A stretch of 64,000 nucleotides of DNA from the NCBI GenBank assembly GCA_030062745.1, contig CP099839.1, positions 12,439,302-12,503,301 on the forward strand, in the 5' to 3' direction. The translations under genes and the position numbers were made by a program. The notes below the pieces were generated by a model. That model had not been told where the DNA came from. It did not search any database and was given only the letters and a program-made list of their open reading frames with translations. Source of the DNA: Capitulum mitella. Taxonomy: Eukaryota > Arthropoda > Thecostraca > Pollicipedomorpha > Pollicipedidae. Of this stretch, positions 33,000 to 45,600 are shown piece by piece (the first letter of the stretch is position 1; each line of letters starts with the position of its first letter).

Positions 33000-34309
33000 T
33001 TTTCGGGTGTATATTTCATCAAGTAACACGTTCAGTGTCCTTATAGACATTTGGATGTGTGTAATTGCTATATCTGAGATTTGTAATGAGTAAAAGTAAC
33101 TGGATCCTACGAACCTAAAAGGCACATCTTTACTTTTCATTGTAATGAACGGCTCCTGTGCATGTTCCTCGGCTGCAAACGGCTCGCTGCCTGTGAGGGC
33201 TCTTTCCCGCCGGATTTGAATCTCTACACCAACCAATATAACACGACGGGTTTGTACGTAACCCAGCATGCCATTCAGCACGGAATAGGCTTTATGGAAC
33301 CAATAGGGGAACCTAAGACATGCATGAACAGGGAACTGTGAAATCATCGGGAGGGACTTCAGAGATGTCAAAAGTGGTCTAAGGGACCCACTTGGCTCAC
33401 AGACCAGTAAACTGCGGGTCGTGGTCCCAAATCACACCTCCCCCTCAGATTTCGGACTTCAGGGGGTCCTTCCAAAGGTATACAGATCTACAACTATGGT
33501 GGCAACCATGCTGAAACAATGTTTAAACATCATTTAAAAATAGTTCATGGTACAAAAAAGGTAAGTTTGTATATTGGCATGATTCTCCATGCCCTCACGA
33601 TGGAACTTTTTCCTGGGATCCAATGAACTCTCCTTTGCTTGAAAAATGCACGCGAAAACGTGAAAACGCCCTGTCTCACCGCGTTAAAAGGACCGATTTT
33701 GCTTGCCAGCTGCGCCACGCGGCGCAAAATTACCGCATGCCCACCTGATCTCGTCTGTCTATGGCTTTTGGCGTGAGTCGGCAATTTAATACACATACAT
33801 CCTCCATGCCATCAGCATAGGGTTCAAAACTAGTTCTAAATATCCAACGGGAAGTAGGACCACGGAGCCAACGTGTTTTCCTCAGCAAAGGATGAAGAAA
33901 AAATTCCTCCACGCGCGGACCTGCTTGATAGGCGCGCGCCACCTGGGTAAAATTTAACGCATGTTTCAATTACTATCAAAACTCCTCACCTCCAGCTTGC
34001 GGTCACCCGGTGCAGTGCACGAACACACTGAACTTGGTTGTGTGGGTAACGGTGGTCATAGACTTCGCTACACCTGGACTTCGCACGAACTTCGCACTGT
34101 TATTTTGAGAATGACAGTTGCCCAACGGACCTCGGTTTCCAGCTGCCAGTCCTGCAGCGTCCGATCGTCGGTTGAGATCGCAGCGTCGCCCAGGCACAGA
34201 TCCAGCCGCTAGTTTTGGGGGAGCCAAAATGAGATTTTGCCCATCCACTTTTCCTTTCTGCCAGTTGTAGAGGTGACGCTACAGCCTGCGAATTCTTGCC
34301 AAATGACTT
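33000..34309. other. Intergenic, nothing recognised
   Basis: Several unremarkable frames on the - strand, none with a motif or splice structure I trust. Confidence 0.35.
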
Positions 34310-34510
34310 AACTTGTTTAAACCAAAAAATCACTTTACGACATAACTACGTTACTGACGGTCCATACTTTTAAATCCAAATCACTGAACGTTTATCCAAC
34401 AGCCATTGCTAATCCGCTCGGCCTAGTTAAATATTTGGGCTGCGGGAACAGTCTTGCGCAAATTTGCACCCCCCAAAAAACTAGAGGGCTACTCAGGTTC
34501 TGTTGATCAT
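34310..34510 (+). repeat. Direct repeat, left copy, flanking the 30-bp array
   Basis: Shares with 35935-36145, in the same order, AAATCACT, CATTGC-AAT, GCTAAT-GCTCGGC-TAGTT, TTTGGGCT, TCGCGCAAATT-like and CTACTC-GTTCT. The copies are diverged and about 1.6 kb apart. They might be degenerate long terminal repeats or a simple duplication. Confidence 0.55.
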
Positions 34511-35004
34511 ATCCCCCCCCAGCAGGGTGAGAGCTACGCACGACATGCAGTACGTGCGCACTGCGCATATAGATCACGATGCAGACCATGCGCACTCCGT
34601 TGCCTCTTCCAACAAACATAGTGTGTTTCCCGGTCGGTGTATGACTCCACCGCATGAGCGCACACGCGCCGAGCGTTCACATCCATCTCACCTAGTAGGA
34701 CCAGCACTGTCGGACCTTAGGGCCAATATCCCTGAGACACACGGTTATCAACAAATGTTAGCAAGTCGCCGGTTTGCAGTGCTCGATAGCTTACTGTCCA
34801 TTTCCGACAACAGGTCAGCGTACGAGAGTGTTTCTTCAACCGCCTTCTCCAAAATCGGTCCGCCTGTGCTTGTCGCCAAGCCCTTTTGTTTCCCGTCTCG
34901 CTCGGCTTGAACAGTCCTAGAGGCAGTGCGTAGGTATGACGTCCAAGCAGAATGGAGCTGGGAGTAATCGCCTCTGGCGCCCTGCCGAGTTCCAGGCTGT
35001 CTCG

Positions 35005-35364
35005 GGAGCTGCTACCGACTCCCGGTTCACTAGGGGAGCTGCTGCCGATTGCTGGTCGGCTTCAGGAGCCGCTCTCGACTCCCGGTTTACTAGGAGAACC
35101 GCTGCCAACTCCCGGTCCGCCTCAGGAGCTGCTTGCGACTCCCGGTTAGTTAGGAGAGCGGCTGCAAACTTCCGGTCCACTTGTGGAGCTGTTTCCAGCT
35201 TCCAGTCCACTTATGGAGCCGCTGCCGACTCCCGATCCTCTTGGGGGACCGCTGGCGACTCCTGGTCCGCCTCAGGAGCTGTTGCTGATTCCTGGACCAC
35301 AAGGGAAACCGCTGCCGACTTCCGGTTCATTAAGTGAGCCGCTGCCGGCTCCCGGTCCACTTGG
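35005..35364 (+). repeat. Tandem array of twelve 30-bp units, no indels
   Basis: Units start every 30 bp from 35005 (GGAGCTGCTACCGACTCCCG) to 35335, with a thirteenth beginning at 35365 that degrades at once. A weak 29-bp forerunner precedes the array. Units differ at many positions yet none has gained or lost a base. Several frames are open on both strands. The + frame from 34936 reads as decapeptides such as SGAAxDSRFT. Coding function is unproven. Confidence 0.88.
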
Positions 35365-35934
35365 GGAGCCATCAAATTCTTGAACTCGTAGCTTGGACAG
35401 CACTGGGTTGCGGCACGGAACACGGCATTGGGCGCTGCTATGTCCGTCAGCTGGGGTTTTCTCACTGAACGCTCTCAGCGCACACCTCGATGTGGTTACG
35501 ACTCTCTGATCCGACTGAGTTACATTATCGCTGAGAATTTCTCTCCTCATCCAGCAGACACAGTTCCAAATTGTCGAGCTCGGCATGTTCCAAGGCGCAC
35601 TGCGCCTCCTCCTTAGCCTCCGTAACTCGATCTCTGCCTGAACGCATGTCCGTGGCCGCGAGCGTGGCCCGTGTGATTGCGGCTCTGCGTCTGCTCGGCT
35701 TTGGGGCGAGACAGTTCTGCTTTTTTCTTTAATGCACTCATTGATGGGGACGCCGCAGTCGAGGTCGTTTTCGTTGATAGAGGACGTCCCAGCCAACTTC
35801 ACTCCGTGTCTTCAGACCTTAGCCCGCCGGTGTCGACACACAAGACGAAGAGCTGATTACTCTGTTGGAGCGATTACATGTCAGTGCGTTAAACTGTCGT
35901 CAAATGTCTAGCGATTGATGGCAGACTTTACCTA

Positions 35935-36145
35935 TCCTGCCCGGAAAATCACTAAACGGCACATTTTCTAACGGTCGAAACTTAGAAACCCAAATCGCTC
36001 ATCGGTTACCTAACAACCATTGCCAATTCCAAAGCTATTGGCTAATTTGCTCGGCATAGTTCAATGTTTGGGCTACAGGAAAACTCTCGCGCAAATTCCC
36101 ACGCCAAAACGATATGACTACTCCAGTTCTCTTGCTTGCATGGCT
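35935..36145 (+). repeat. Direct repeat, right copy, flanking the 30-bp array
   Basis: Partner of 34310-34510 with a small insertion (AATTCCAAAGCTATTGG) not present in the left copy. No perfect terminal motif or target duplication was found. Confidence 0.55.
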
Positions 36146-37229
36146 GGAAGAAGCAACAATATTCGAAAGTGAATATTCCAGCGTCACGACGAAACTATTC
36201 ACTGGATCAAAACCGATTTTTAGGATATTTCCTCCGTACTATGAACTCACGACATGCAATAATTGCATCGATATCTCGCTTGGTTGCGGAGTAAATGACA
36301 GTTAAAATTGGAAATTGGATTTGCTGATTCATAGTCCGCTGTGCAATAAGGCCATTTCCCGCGCAAAGTCCAGTGCTAGAGAAGTCTTTGCACTGGTTTA
36401 CAACCTTGCGCTGGACGCAGCCGTGCACATGGCAAATGGCGTCGATGCGTCGTTTTGACGAAAGATACGAGCGTATCAACACATTTCCCCCTCGACCCAA
36501 AACCTTTGCTGCAGAAATCGTCCTGGGCTGCCAACATAAGCGCGCTCCCCTGGCAATTTCGTTCTGTAGAACCTCTCGTGCAGCGCAAGAAAGTTATAAG
36601 AGTGCAAAGTTCCGCCAATTTCTTGTGCGTCATCTCTGTCCTTCCTGAAGATCCTAGATAGTAGCATGGTGCTTTATCGGCCGCAGTTTCATTGCATTGC
36701 AAATACCGCACACGGTACTCATATCCGTTGGGGTTTGAGATGGCTCTCGCCCTGACCGTAGCGTGCTAGTAATTCGCAGTTGGACGTAGCTGAAGATAGG
36801 CAAAGCATCTTCATGAAATAAATGCTACTGGATTAAAAAGTCAGCTAGCACTTTACGATAAGAGCAACCCGTGGGCTGTTAATCGCTCTATAACAAGCAT
36901 AAATAAGCACCCATTACCACTAATGGCGTTAAGCATTGTTTTGCATTGGATGCATTAGGCATAGGGTGCATGAACGTTTCTAAGAAAGCTTGGCCGGATG
37001 CTGGCGAAAATCGTCCGAAATGGAAATTAAAAGACACTTCGCCTACACTTCCTTCGGCCTCGCTGCTTGCACCGCCCTATGGATTCAGGCTAAATATGAG
37101 CTCTTTGACCAAGATTTGATAGACTGGATGTTATTTGGGGACAAAAGAATGTACTTCCGGCGCACTTCCCAGCAGAAATGCTGTTCACTTTACTTGTAAC
37201 CGGCTCCTTGCACAGCGAACACCAGTGGA
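36146..37229. other. Intergenic, nothing recognised
   Basis: No coding or repeat structure seen. GC content starts to rise near 37180. Confidence 0.4.
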
Positions 37230-37620
37230 TGCTCGGTGGCATTCCCGCTCAGGTGAGTTTGCCGAGCGGCAAACACTGTTGCCGCACAACTGTGCGTCCA
37301 CAGTGAAAGGTCAAAATGGTCGGATCGTTCGCCGCGCTTCGTAACGGAGCCGGCCGCCGTCGCCGTCCGGTGAGCCCGTCTAGTTCGCCGCTCCGCCCAC
37401 AGACAGCACCACCGTCCATGGCAACCGTTTGTTGTCGCGCGGCGCCATGTGACAACAGTCGCGCTACGCGGGCCGGGAGGGACGTGCGTGCCGGTGTCGG
37501 CTGCGACCCTGACCACATCTCCAGTGGCGTAACGCGGCATCGGGACTCAAGCGCGACGTGACGACAGCTCCCGCGGCGTCACGAGGCTCGGGTGAGTGGC
37601 ACGGAGCTACCGCGTCTCAC
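37230..37620 (+). promoter_or_regulatory. CpG island, candidate 5' promoter of the kinesin gene
   Basis: The nearest CpG island upstream of the kinesin start exon (42536), which has its own splice acceptor and so needs an upstream 5' exon. It contains strong donors CAG|GTGAGT (37253) and CGG|GTGAGT (37592). It also holds CCATGGCAAC (37416-37425) and GCCATGTGACAAC (37444-37456), both close to half or whole RFX X-boxes of ciliary promoters. An ATG in good context (37316) runs 18 codons to a donor-like CCG|GTGAGC. That would suit a separate gene instead. Assignment to the kinesin is inference. Confidence 0.4.
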
Positions 37621-39839
37621 GGAGACCGTCGCCCCGGAGCATGTGGTCTCATGACCTTCACGTATCCAGTAGGAGGCCGTAGGAGACTGGCGAAATGCCT
37701 CATTGTATGATTGGCATGCGATTCATGTTGTATATATCGTTGGCCAGCGTATAGCTTCAGACTTAACCCGACGCCGCCTGGGGTACACCCTCGGTTTTTC
37801 GTGAGTAACCTCTTAACCGTTTGAGCCAGCCGAACTTAACTTTCATTACCTGTTTCTCAATCAGTTGTAGATATTTGAACATGACAAAACATTTCCATGT
37901 TATGTGAGGTCATGGGAATATGACGTCATAGGTGAACCCTTGCATGCATGTTTTCGCCTCTTCGGGCGGTGGTGCAAGCATGCTTTGCTTTTTTATTATA
38001 TTCGTGAACATAAGACGTGGATATATTTGGATTTGCAAAGGACACGGTCTCAGAAAAGGACATACATTGCTAAACACGTCAAAATTAGAGGTCATGTTAT
38101 GTCACATGCATAACGACAATTGGACTGATTTGCGCTGTGGGTGAAAAAAGTGGTTGCCGCTGACTTTCCCCATCGTTCAAGCCAGACAAGTAAATCTATT
38201 TGCGCCTCTTAGCAAGGTTCGGCAAATGTAACGCGAGACCATGTGAGGTCACGTCATACGTAGATGTCAAAACGAAATGAAACACAGCATTGTCTGTAGA
38301 GGATCGTCCAGTAGCAGCAGAGAAAAATTATCGTTCGTTGTCAGGAAAAGAAAAATAACTGTCTTTTCTGAACTGGCCTGACCTTGACCGGGTGAAGAAC
38401 GTATTTAATGATCACTAAATGTCATTTCAGTTCTGTGCTCGACGCAGTTACGAATCCCAGCAAGTAGTTATTGTTCTTTGTCAGGAAGAGTGACGCAGCT
38501 TTATCTGACCTGACTTAGACTGGCCTTGACTGGATGAAAGGCAGGTAAAACAAATTTTCAGGTCCTTCCTTTTTGTCACGTGGATGAAAACGTCTGCAAC
38601 CAAGTATCGATCTTTGGCATATAAAATAAGCCCAGTATTTCATCTGACCTGGGCCGACCTTGAACCGACATTTTTTTAACATTTTGGTATGCTTCTAAAG
38701 TAGAAGATCGTGGTTTTTCATGTGATGCCCAGTTGAAGGCTCTAAGACCAGTATTGCCGATGATATGATGTACGAGACGGTGTCAGCTTTTCCGACGTCG
38801 TGCCATGCGTTTTACGTAACCTGTGGCGTCATTGGTCATGTGACCAGGGCTGACATAGTATTTTCTGAATTTCAAGACTCAGGGCTATTGATTGGTGGTA
38901 GACCGATTTAGATCCGACATTTGGATCCTGAAATAGCAGGGTGCCCTTTTTACTCCCTCCCGGCTGGTCGCGGGTACAAAAACACTCCAGGCGGTGCCGA
39001 GTTACATGCGCTGTGACATTAGCTGACTCGCAGTATTGTGACATGCTCTGAACTTCATAAGAGCGGAACGAAATGCTTGGCCCCCGTTCTGATCGCGAAA
39101 TTGGTAGATGAAAACCATCGCGGTATGTCAACGACCTACCAACATCGGCCACATGCGTGCGCTACGCATAGGCGAATGGGAATGCTGTGGGTTCGTTGTC
39201 TGATTTCGCAGCCTCCACCGCCGGCCCTGCAGCCTCCTCCATCTTCCCTTCCTCCGGCCGCCTCGTGTGTGTCGGGACCTGGTGCTGGTCAGGGCAAGCG
39301 TCATTGTTTAGGCCTGGTTTCCAAAGCCCAGACACAGACCATCCTGGTCCGGTGGGTACGGACTGCAGATATCGAGTACGAAAGGAGCCATGACGAGCCG
39401 CAAGGTGTGGTGACGAAACATGGTGTACGAAACACTGACCAAGGCCGAAAGACGCAACAACTTTACTGCTGTGTACTATGTAGCTTGTCCACTATTAATA
39501 CTTTGCAATGGAAGGTCTCCATTCTCTTGGAATTAATTGGAATCATTTGTATTTTGCAGTGTTGAACGTTCGTTCTTAACGAAACAATGCTTGGATAATC
39601 GTCCAATAATTCCCATTATTGGCGGTGTTCACATATGCAACAGTAAGAAACATGACCCGGCATGTTTATTTCATAACGAAGGTGCCTTCGCAACAATGCC
39701 ATATCACCTTTCTCAAAAAGAATTGTGGTGCGTTTGAAATCTCCGGTCCCGTGCTTTTGGTGTGGCGGGGTCTTCTCAAGAATGCCAAAATCGGGAGCAA
39801 CGTCACTCACAGCTAGGGCTATCCTTTGGTCAGTTTGGC
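37621..39839. other. Intergenic DNA, rich in TGACCT/AGGTCA words
   Basis: Between 37860 and 38860 the hexamer AGGTCA or its complement recurs many times, as in repeats A and D, suggesting decayed copies of related repeats. No exon is recognised. Confidence 0.35.
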
Positions 39840-39864
39840 TCCGTTGCTAGCAGCCTAGCGCTCG

Positions 39865-40115
39865 ATTCCATCAGGATCAGGATCTTCTCTGGAATCATTT
39901 CCGTTCCGCCCAGGGTCAGAGTTAGAATCGATTCCTCAGATGAGTTCCGTCATTAGAGTCGGAGCTATATTACGGCTGTCTACGGAATCAAAACTGGAAC
40001 TGATTTTTATTTTGGGTCGGAATCGGGAACGATTTAGTCTTCGAAAACCGCGTTGAGTCGAAACCAGAATCGATTTGGTAAGTCACAAGTCAGATTCGGA
40101 ATCGATTTCCCCGCA
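39865..40115. repeat. Degenerate GGAATCGATT-type simple repeat
   Basis: Variants of GAATCGATTT recur irregularly about every 25-40 bp. This is low-complexity sequence without coding sense. Confidence 0.5.
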
Positions 40116-40847
40116 TGGAAATAAAACGCAGATCTGGTTGTCAGGTTGTCAGGAAATAAAGCGCAAGTAGTCAATCTGGGCCCATATGTATCTTTTTACT
40201 GTGACCGGGTGACATTTCCTGAAGTCTGCTTCGTCACAGGCGTGCTTGTTTTTAGCTGACCAATAACGCTAGGTAACAGTCTGCTTGTGACACTAAAGGG
40301 TAAAAGAGACAGGGTTGACTGAAAGATTAGTTTAGGCACAGTATGACTTTTTATTTTGGTCTTAACAAGGTTAAGTCTTAAGTCGCTCCTCGCAGAGGGT
40401 TCAGATGATATGACTCATCATGGGCATAGGAACGACGGGGACGGACCCAACGGAGGCGCCATGGCCCATTTACCCGATTCCAAACTGAAGGCTGTGGTTG
40501 CGCGTGGGGAAATTGCCTCGAAATCTCACAAAGCTTCCCCTCCATCCTTTGAAGAACTGCTACACCTATGCCATATGCGGAGCTGAAATATGCGTGTTGG
40601 GCATCTGCATTTGTTTCGTAACCAAGCATCGTGCTGCTCTGGCGTTAGCAGCTGACAATGGACGCAAGATAATCTTGACTTACCCTCAGAATCAAACGAA
40701 AGTCATCAGGACAAGCAGTGCAACTAATGACACGTAACGTAGCGTGTGCCGTGCCGTCGCCAAAATTGCGCTAGCGATGCGATGTAGAGGCCGTGATGAT
40801 CCTTCTTACACGGCTGACTCGTTGCTCCTAAAATGCGTTTACGCTGG

Positions 40848-40940
40848 CTCATTTCAGGTAAATATCTTACGCCGCAAATGTCCGTCTCATTTCAGGTAAA
40901 TATCTCACGTCGCAAACGTTCGTCTCATTTCAGGTAAATT
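40848..40940 (+). repeat. 38-bp tandem repeat carrying fused acceptor-donor sites
   Basis: Two and a half units, each containing CTCATTTCAG|GTAAAT, begin at 40848, 40886 and 40924. The AG|GT junctions fall at 40857/40858, 40895/40896 and 40933/40934. Each combines a plausible 3' and 5' splice site with no exon between, like recursive-splicing ratchet points. They lie 1.6 kb upstream of the kinesin start exon. Confidence 0.7.
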
Positions 40941-41910
40941 TTCACAGAAGCCCAGAGATATTGAACACCAGCATGTGAGGAGGAGATGACATCGTTCGTC
41001 GACCTGTTACGTTTTTGAAGTCTATCCCAATGGCGGCTCTCGACAAGACTTAGGCCGCCCATCGCCCGGCACAGACACGCTGAGTGTTCATTGTTTCGCC
41101 CATGTGAATTCAGGTGAGATAATATTATACATCAAGTTATTCTGTATGTGTTAAACTAATCCTCATTAACCATTTGTACCGCATTGGATTGAATGGGTTG
41201 CTTGTCAACACGCATTGATGGAACATCATAGTAATCCGTCTCCACAAGCGTGAAACTAAAAATGTTGCCCGAAATAATTCCACACATTTCTAGTTTTGAC
41301 AGCGAAAAGAAAACTTTCCAGCATACCTCAGCGTTGTAAATGGCAACTGCAGTAGGTGTTTTTTTTTCGTTTAAAGCTTCAAAGTTAAGCCTAAGCTTTA
41401 TTTAAGAATTTCAGGGTCCATGTCAGGTCACATGTGGGGTAACGTTGAATCAGTGTAAAACGGCTGCTGCGGTTTACTTTCGAATCTCATAGCTTTGTTT
41501 TGCGCTGTCGAAAAGTTTATTCATTTACGACAGAACGTAAAACATGTATTAACGCAAAAAACATATATTAACACGTTCCCTACAACAAATGCATCGCAAT
41601 AGACTAAGAATACATCTAGAGGGTTCTTGTCAACTTGTGAAGTTCAACTGTGCACGCAGTTATTTTATAGCAGCCGCTGTGTTTGGCCCTGGAAAGGACA
41701 CGTGGTCTACCCAGGATCTAGGAAACGATGGGGTGCGTCTCTTTCTCGATTTCGAACGCAGCCAGAGTTCAAACAAATGGTCATCTGTTGCCACTTTTAC
41801 TGCAGTAGGACCCTTTCTCAAATCATGAATGCGTGCCCACGTCTCGTTCTTTAATCCGAAGATCTGCAAAATGATCCGTAATTTCAGATATACTGTATGC
41901 ATATATACAT

Positions 41911-41922
<12 letters not shown>

Positions 41923-41964
<42 letters not shown>
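41923..41964. repeat. (AT)n microsatellite
   Basis: About 21 AT units preceded by CATA/TACA variants. An inverted repeat CCGTTA-CATA-TAACGG follows at 41975-41990, echoing the palindrome in gcm intron 1. Confidence 0.9.
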
Positions 41965-41968
<4 letters not shown>

Positions 41969-42535
41969 AATGAGCCGTTACATATAACGGTCGGTTCTGT
42001 GGTAAAAATTTAACTTGTCGTTAAAGATACTGCATGACAATGGGGGCAGTCAGCACTACCAGGCACTACCATATGAATGACTGTTATCAAGGCCAAGGTC
42101 TGAAATGTCCTTGAATGCTATTCTCTTATGTGCATGACAGTGTAAAACATTTATAAATATTTCTGACTGACTGGCGGGTGGCGCAGTCAAAGTCCGGCAA
42201 CGACCTCGTCTAAACACGGACTCGGGTCTCAACGCTACCAACTCCAACACGTTTGGCTTAGACTTATAAAAACAAAACTCGAGCAAGCCTCTTTTCCACT
42301 CCTGCACTGGGTCTCGGAAGGCCATGAGCTCCATGGCTGTCAGGTGAAAGGATCCATTTAGGCCCAATGTTCCAGGGCTGAGATAATGCAGAAACAGTTT
42401 TGTGTTCTTCGTACCTGTCTCGTCTGTCGGTCTTTCTTTATCCGTACTGATATAACCGTGAGAGCTGGTGACTTGTCTGAATGCAACACAAAGCGGCTGA
42501 CGTGACTGCACATCTCCTGCTTTCAGCTGAACAAA

Positions 42536-42607
42536 ATGGCGGAGTCGGTCAAGGTTCTGGTGCGATGCCGGCCTATGAACGACAGAGAGAAGAAGCTCAA
42601 CTGCGAG
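42536..42607 (+). CDS. Kif17: Kif17 exon 1 (start codon)
   Basis: Encodes residues 1-24, [13 protein letters not shown] to NCE. The start lies in the strong context CAAAATGG, nine bases after a 3' splice site (CTGCTTTCAG, ending 42526), which implies a non-coding first exon upstream. Donor GAG|GTACGT opens a 12.7-kb intron. Confidence 0.93.
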
Positions 42608-45600
42608 GTACGTTGGTGACCAGCCTCAGAAAAAAAGAGGCACACAGCTCCATACGGAAGGATCACCATATAATTTAGAAATAGCTTGGACTTCTACTAA
42701 AAGGGTTTTTGGTAACTACCGGTTTGGTTTCGTTTAGGCTGCGGATATTCAGAAAATGCTCAGAAGAGAGGTAAGAGAAGAATAAACCCGTGGCGCAAAG
42801 ATTAGATTTGCTTGAAGCTGACTATACTGGAAGTTTTTTTCGGGGCACCCAGATTCTAAATATTCGTTCTATGGTATTTTTTCAGGCTTTAACCCTCACC
42901 ATGCTGGGGGTCCCTGCAAGCTCTCCCCAAGGTCTCGAGATCTATAGGTCCCACAGAAAAAGTAGAACAACCGATGGAGAAACCTCGGCGATACTACGTT
43001 ACTAAGTTATACGATATGATACGATACTAAGTTATTTTGGCGATGTCAAGGGTTTTATTTTGGCGATCGAAAAAGGGGCAGTACAGATTGTTTTGGAGAA
43101 ATGCAGGGGTATAACTCTTATCATCTGTGGCCATACAAAATGTGTTTGCATTGAAAACAAACGTAATATTCCAAAAGGTCAAATCAGGCCAGCCCAAATA
43201 AAAAAGGATTAGGTCGGTCTTGGCAAATAAGTTCTAATCATATTTTAGTGCTTCCGAAGCAAATATAACCATCAATAAACACTTCAAGACTGTAAACCAA
43301 ATAATTGTACTCTATTGTGGTTGACAGTTCGGTACGAAACATGACCTGACCTCAGGTCATGGGTGAAGGGATGAATCCAGGTTCGTAAATGATGTGGGAA
43401 GCACCAGGGTGTATATCCAAGCTTCAAAACCGTCGAACCAGTCTCGCAATTTCAATAGCAAACGTCAATGCAAATGTCAATGAAAAGACCAAAAGTTCAA
43501 CTCACCTAAAGTAAATGACCTGGAAATCTCCGAAAAATTCGAGATGGCAGCATTGTTCTGTTTCCTATGTTCTGTCAATACGCCAAGTCTCATGTCAATC
43601 GGTGCATTTGACAAAATGTTATGCCGTTTTCACTTCTGTGGAAGATGGTCCTATTGACCTCTTCTAGGCCAATGACCTGAAGTGGCCGTGAGTTGACACA
43701 AGTTACTCTGAAGTGAAGTGATCCTGAGACTGACACAAGGAGCGAAAATGGTACATAACAAGGTTCCATAAGTTCCGCATTTTTACGCCTTTTCGTTTTT
43801 TGGCCAGCCGTATAAGACCGGATGGGCTTCTCATGAATCCCCCTCCGACCCGGAGAAAGTTAGTGCACAAAAGTAAGCTCAGATGTAGGGATTTCTGCTG
43901 TTCTTTAAAACGTTTATTAGTAGTTTTGGGAATTTTGATTTCACATGACAGATGATAAACAAAATGACACGAAATAGCGCCTTGGAATTAATTTCACCCA
44001 GCGGGAAATAATTACCACATTTCCTGCGTTGTGTTTTATGCTAGGCTTGTGACCTGTTGGTGGTAGTCCGACTCGCTATTATCGCCGTGCAAGCCTGTCT
44101 TAGCTCAAAGTGAATCGTTTTCCCCAGTGAAACCACATTAAAAAGGCTGATAGGCCACGGAGTTGCCGATTTTCTGCGGTCCCTGCGACTACCGCTCGGT
44201 GTCCCGCCACGGAATTTCGTGCACGTCTCTTTCTTTGGGTGGGAAGTTTTGTAGTTATTTTCTTTGGTGTCCATCATACGTTCACTTTATGATGAGTCAA
44301 TTTTTGAACCCGTGTAACCGTATTCAGAGTTGAACATGGTTACCATTTTTTTTATAAAACTTCTTGGAAGCGCAGCATCAGTTTTCAATCGGGCTCCTCC
44401 TCCCATTCTCCAAAACTCCGTCTTTGAATGTTTGGCTATCGATCAGTTTCGTGTTTGGTAAAAGTTGTGTGGAAATTCGTAAAACGTTACTCAAGATTAT
44501 GAGAAGCGACGTACTTGGCTTAAAACTTATCAGAACGCTAATTTGTTAACAAGCGAAATACCACACTCGTTTGCCGCGGCAATATTTATGCACATATGAG
44601 TAGATAATAGCTTAATGAGGTTGGTTTCAGGTAACTTTCAGCGTAAAATTGGTGACGAGTTTCCGTCTCTGCAAGCCATAAGCATAACTTTTCATTATAT
44701 CGCCCTACTCGAGAAATGGAAGTCTAATTTGGAGTCCCAAAGCCCTGGAGTTTACACAAAAAGCTGTTAAATACGCAGTTTATTGCCTAATTCACGAATA
44801 TCCATACAGACAGCTAGGCATTTCCTTTTTCTTGGTGGGCAAGTTATTGGGCAATCGTTATATGAATTTCATCCAGCATGCACGCTTCGTCTATGCTGGT
44901 ATTTTGAGGATATAGGCTGTGACTCAATGCGGGAAATCAGTAGCATTCAAGTCATTGTTGGGTATATGGAATTGGACTTGCACAATTGCCCACTTTTTCA
45001 AATATCCACGCTAGACCCGAAAAACGGAGGATTAATCTTCGGGAAATTCATTGCTCATACCTCTAAAAAGCATCTAGCCCTCACGTGTTTCGATACTGAG
45101 ACTCGTATGTTAAACTTTTTCGTCTGACTATGAATTTACGCCCTTTCGACTCCAAATTAAATCTCGCATGTGTAGGCCCAAGTCCCTAAATGGACGATAA
45201 GGTGGAGGTGGAAAATATAATTTGGAATTTCAAAAATCTACATATTTTTCAATGTAACCCACATCTGGAATTCTAAATAACACAATTTAATATTTTTCAA
45301 AAATGTCTCGTTCAGCTGATTTTGACATTTTATTTTGCCCTCCACGCTGCTTAGTGATATGATTAACCTAGACCCAGAGCCCCTAATAAGCATTCCATAC
45401 GGCTCCGAAATGGTCAAAGGGGGTATCACTAGGTTTGATTGATGCGAAAAATGACGCACTGTAATCTTTAATTTGCGTTAAGAGGTTTGGTTTTGAATTT
45501 AGGGATCCAAACGACACTTGGAAATACGTTATAGGCGTCGCTTTCGCGGCTGTGCGAGCCTCTGGACACGCAATGAGATCAAAGTCTCGAAGCCTTGCCG

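Noticed and set aside
35005..35364. Regular 30-bp array considered as a CRISPR
   Set aside because: Units are contiguous with no unique spacers, are diverged, and lie in an animal genome.
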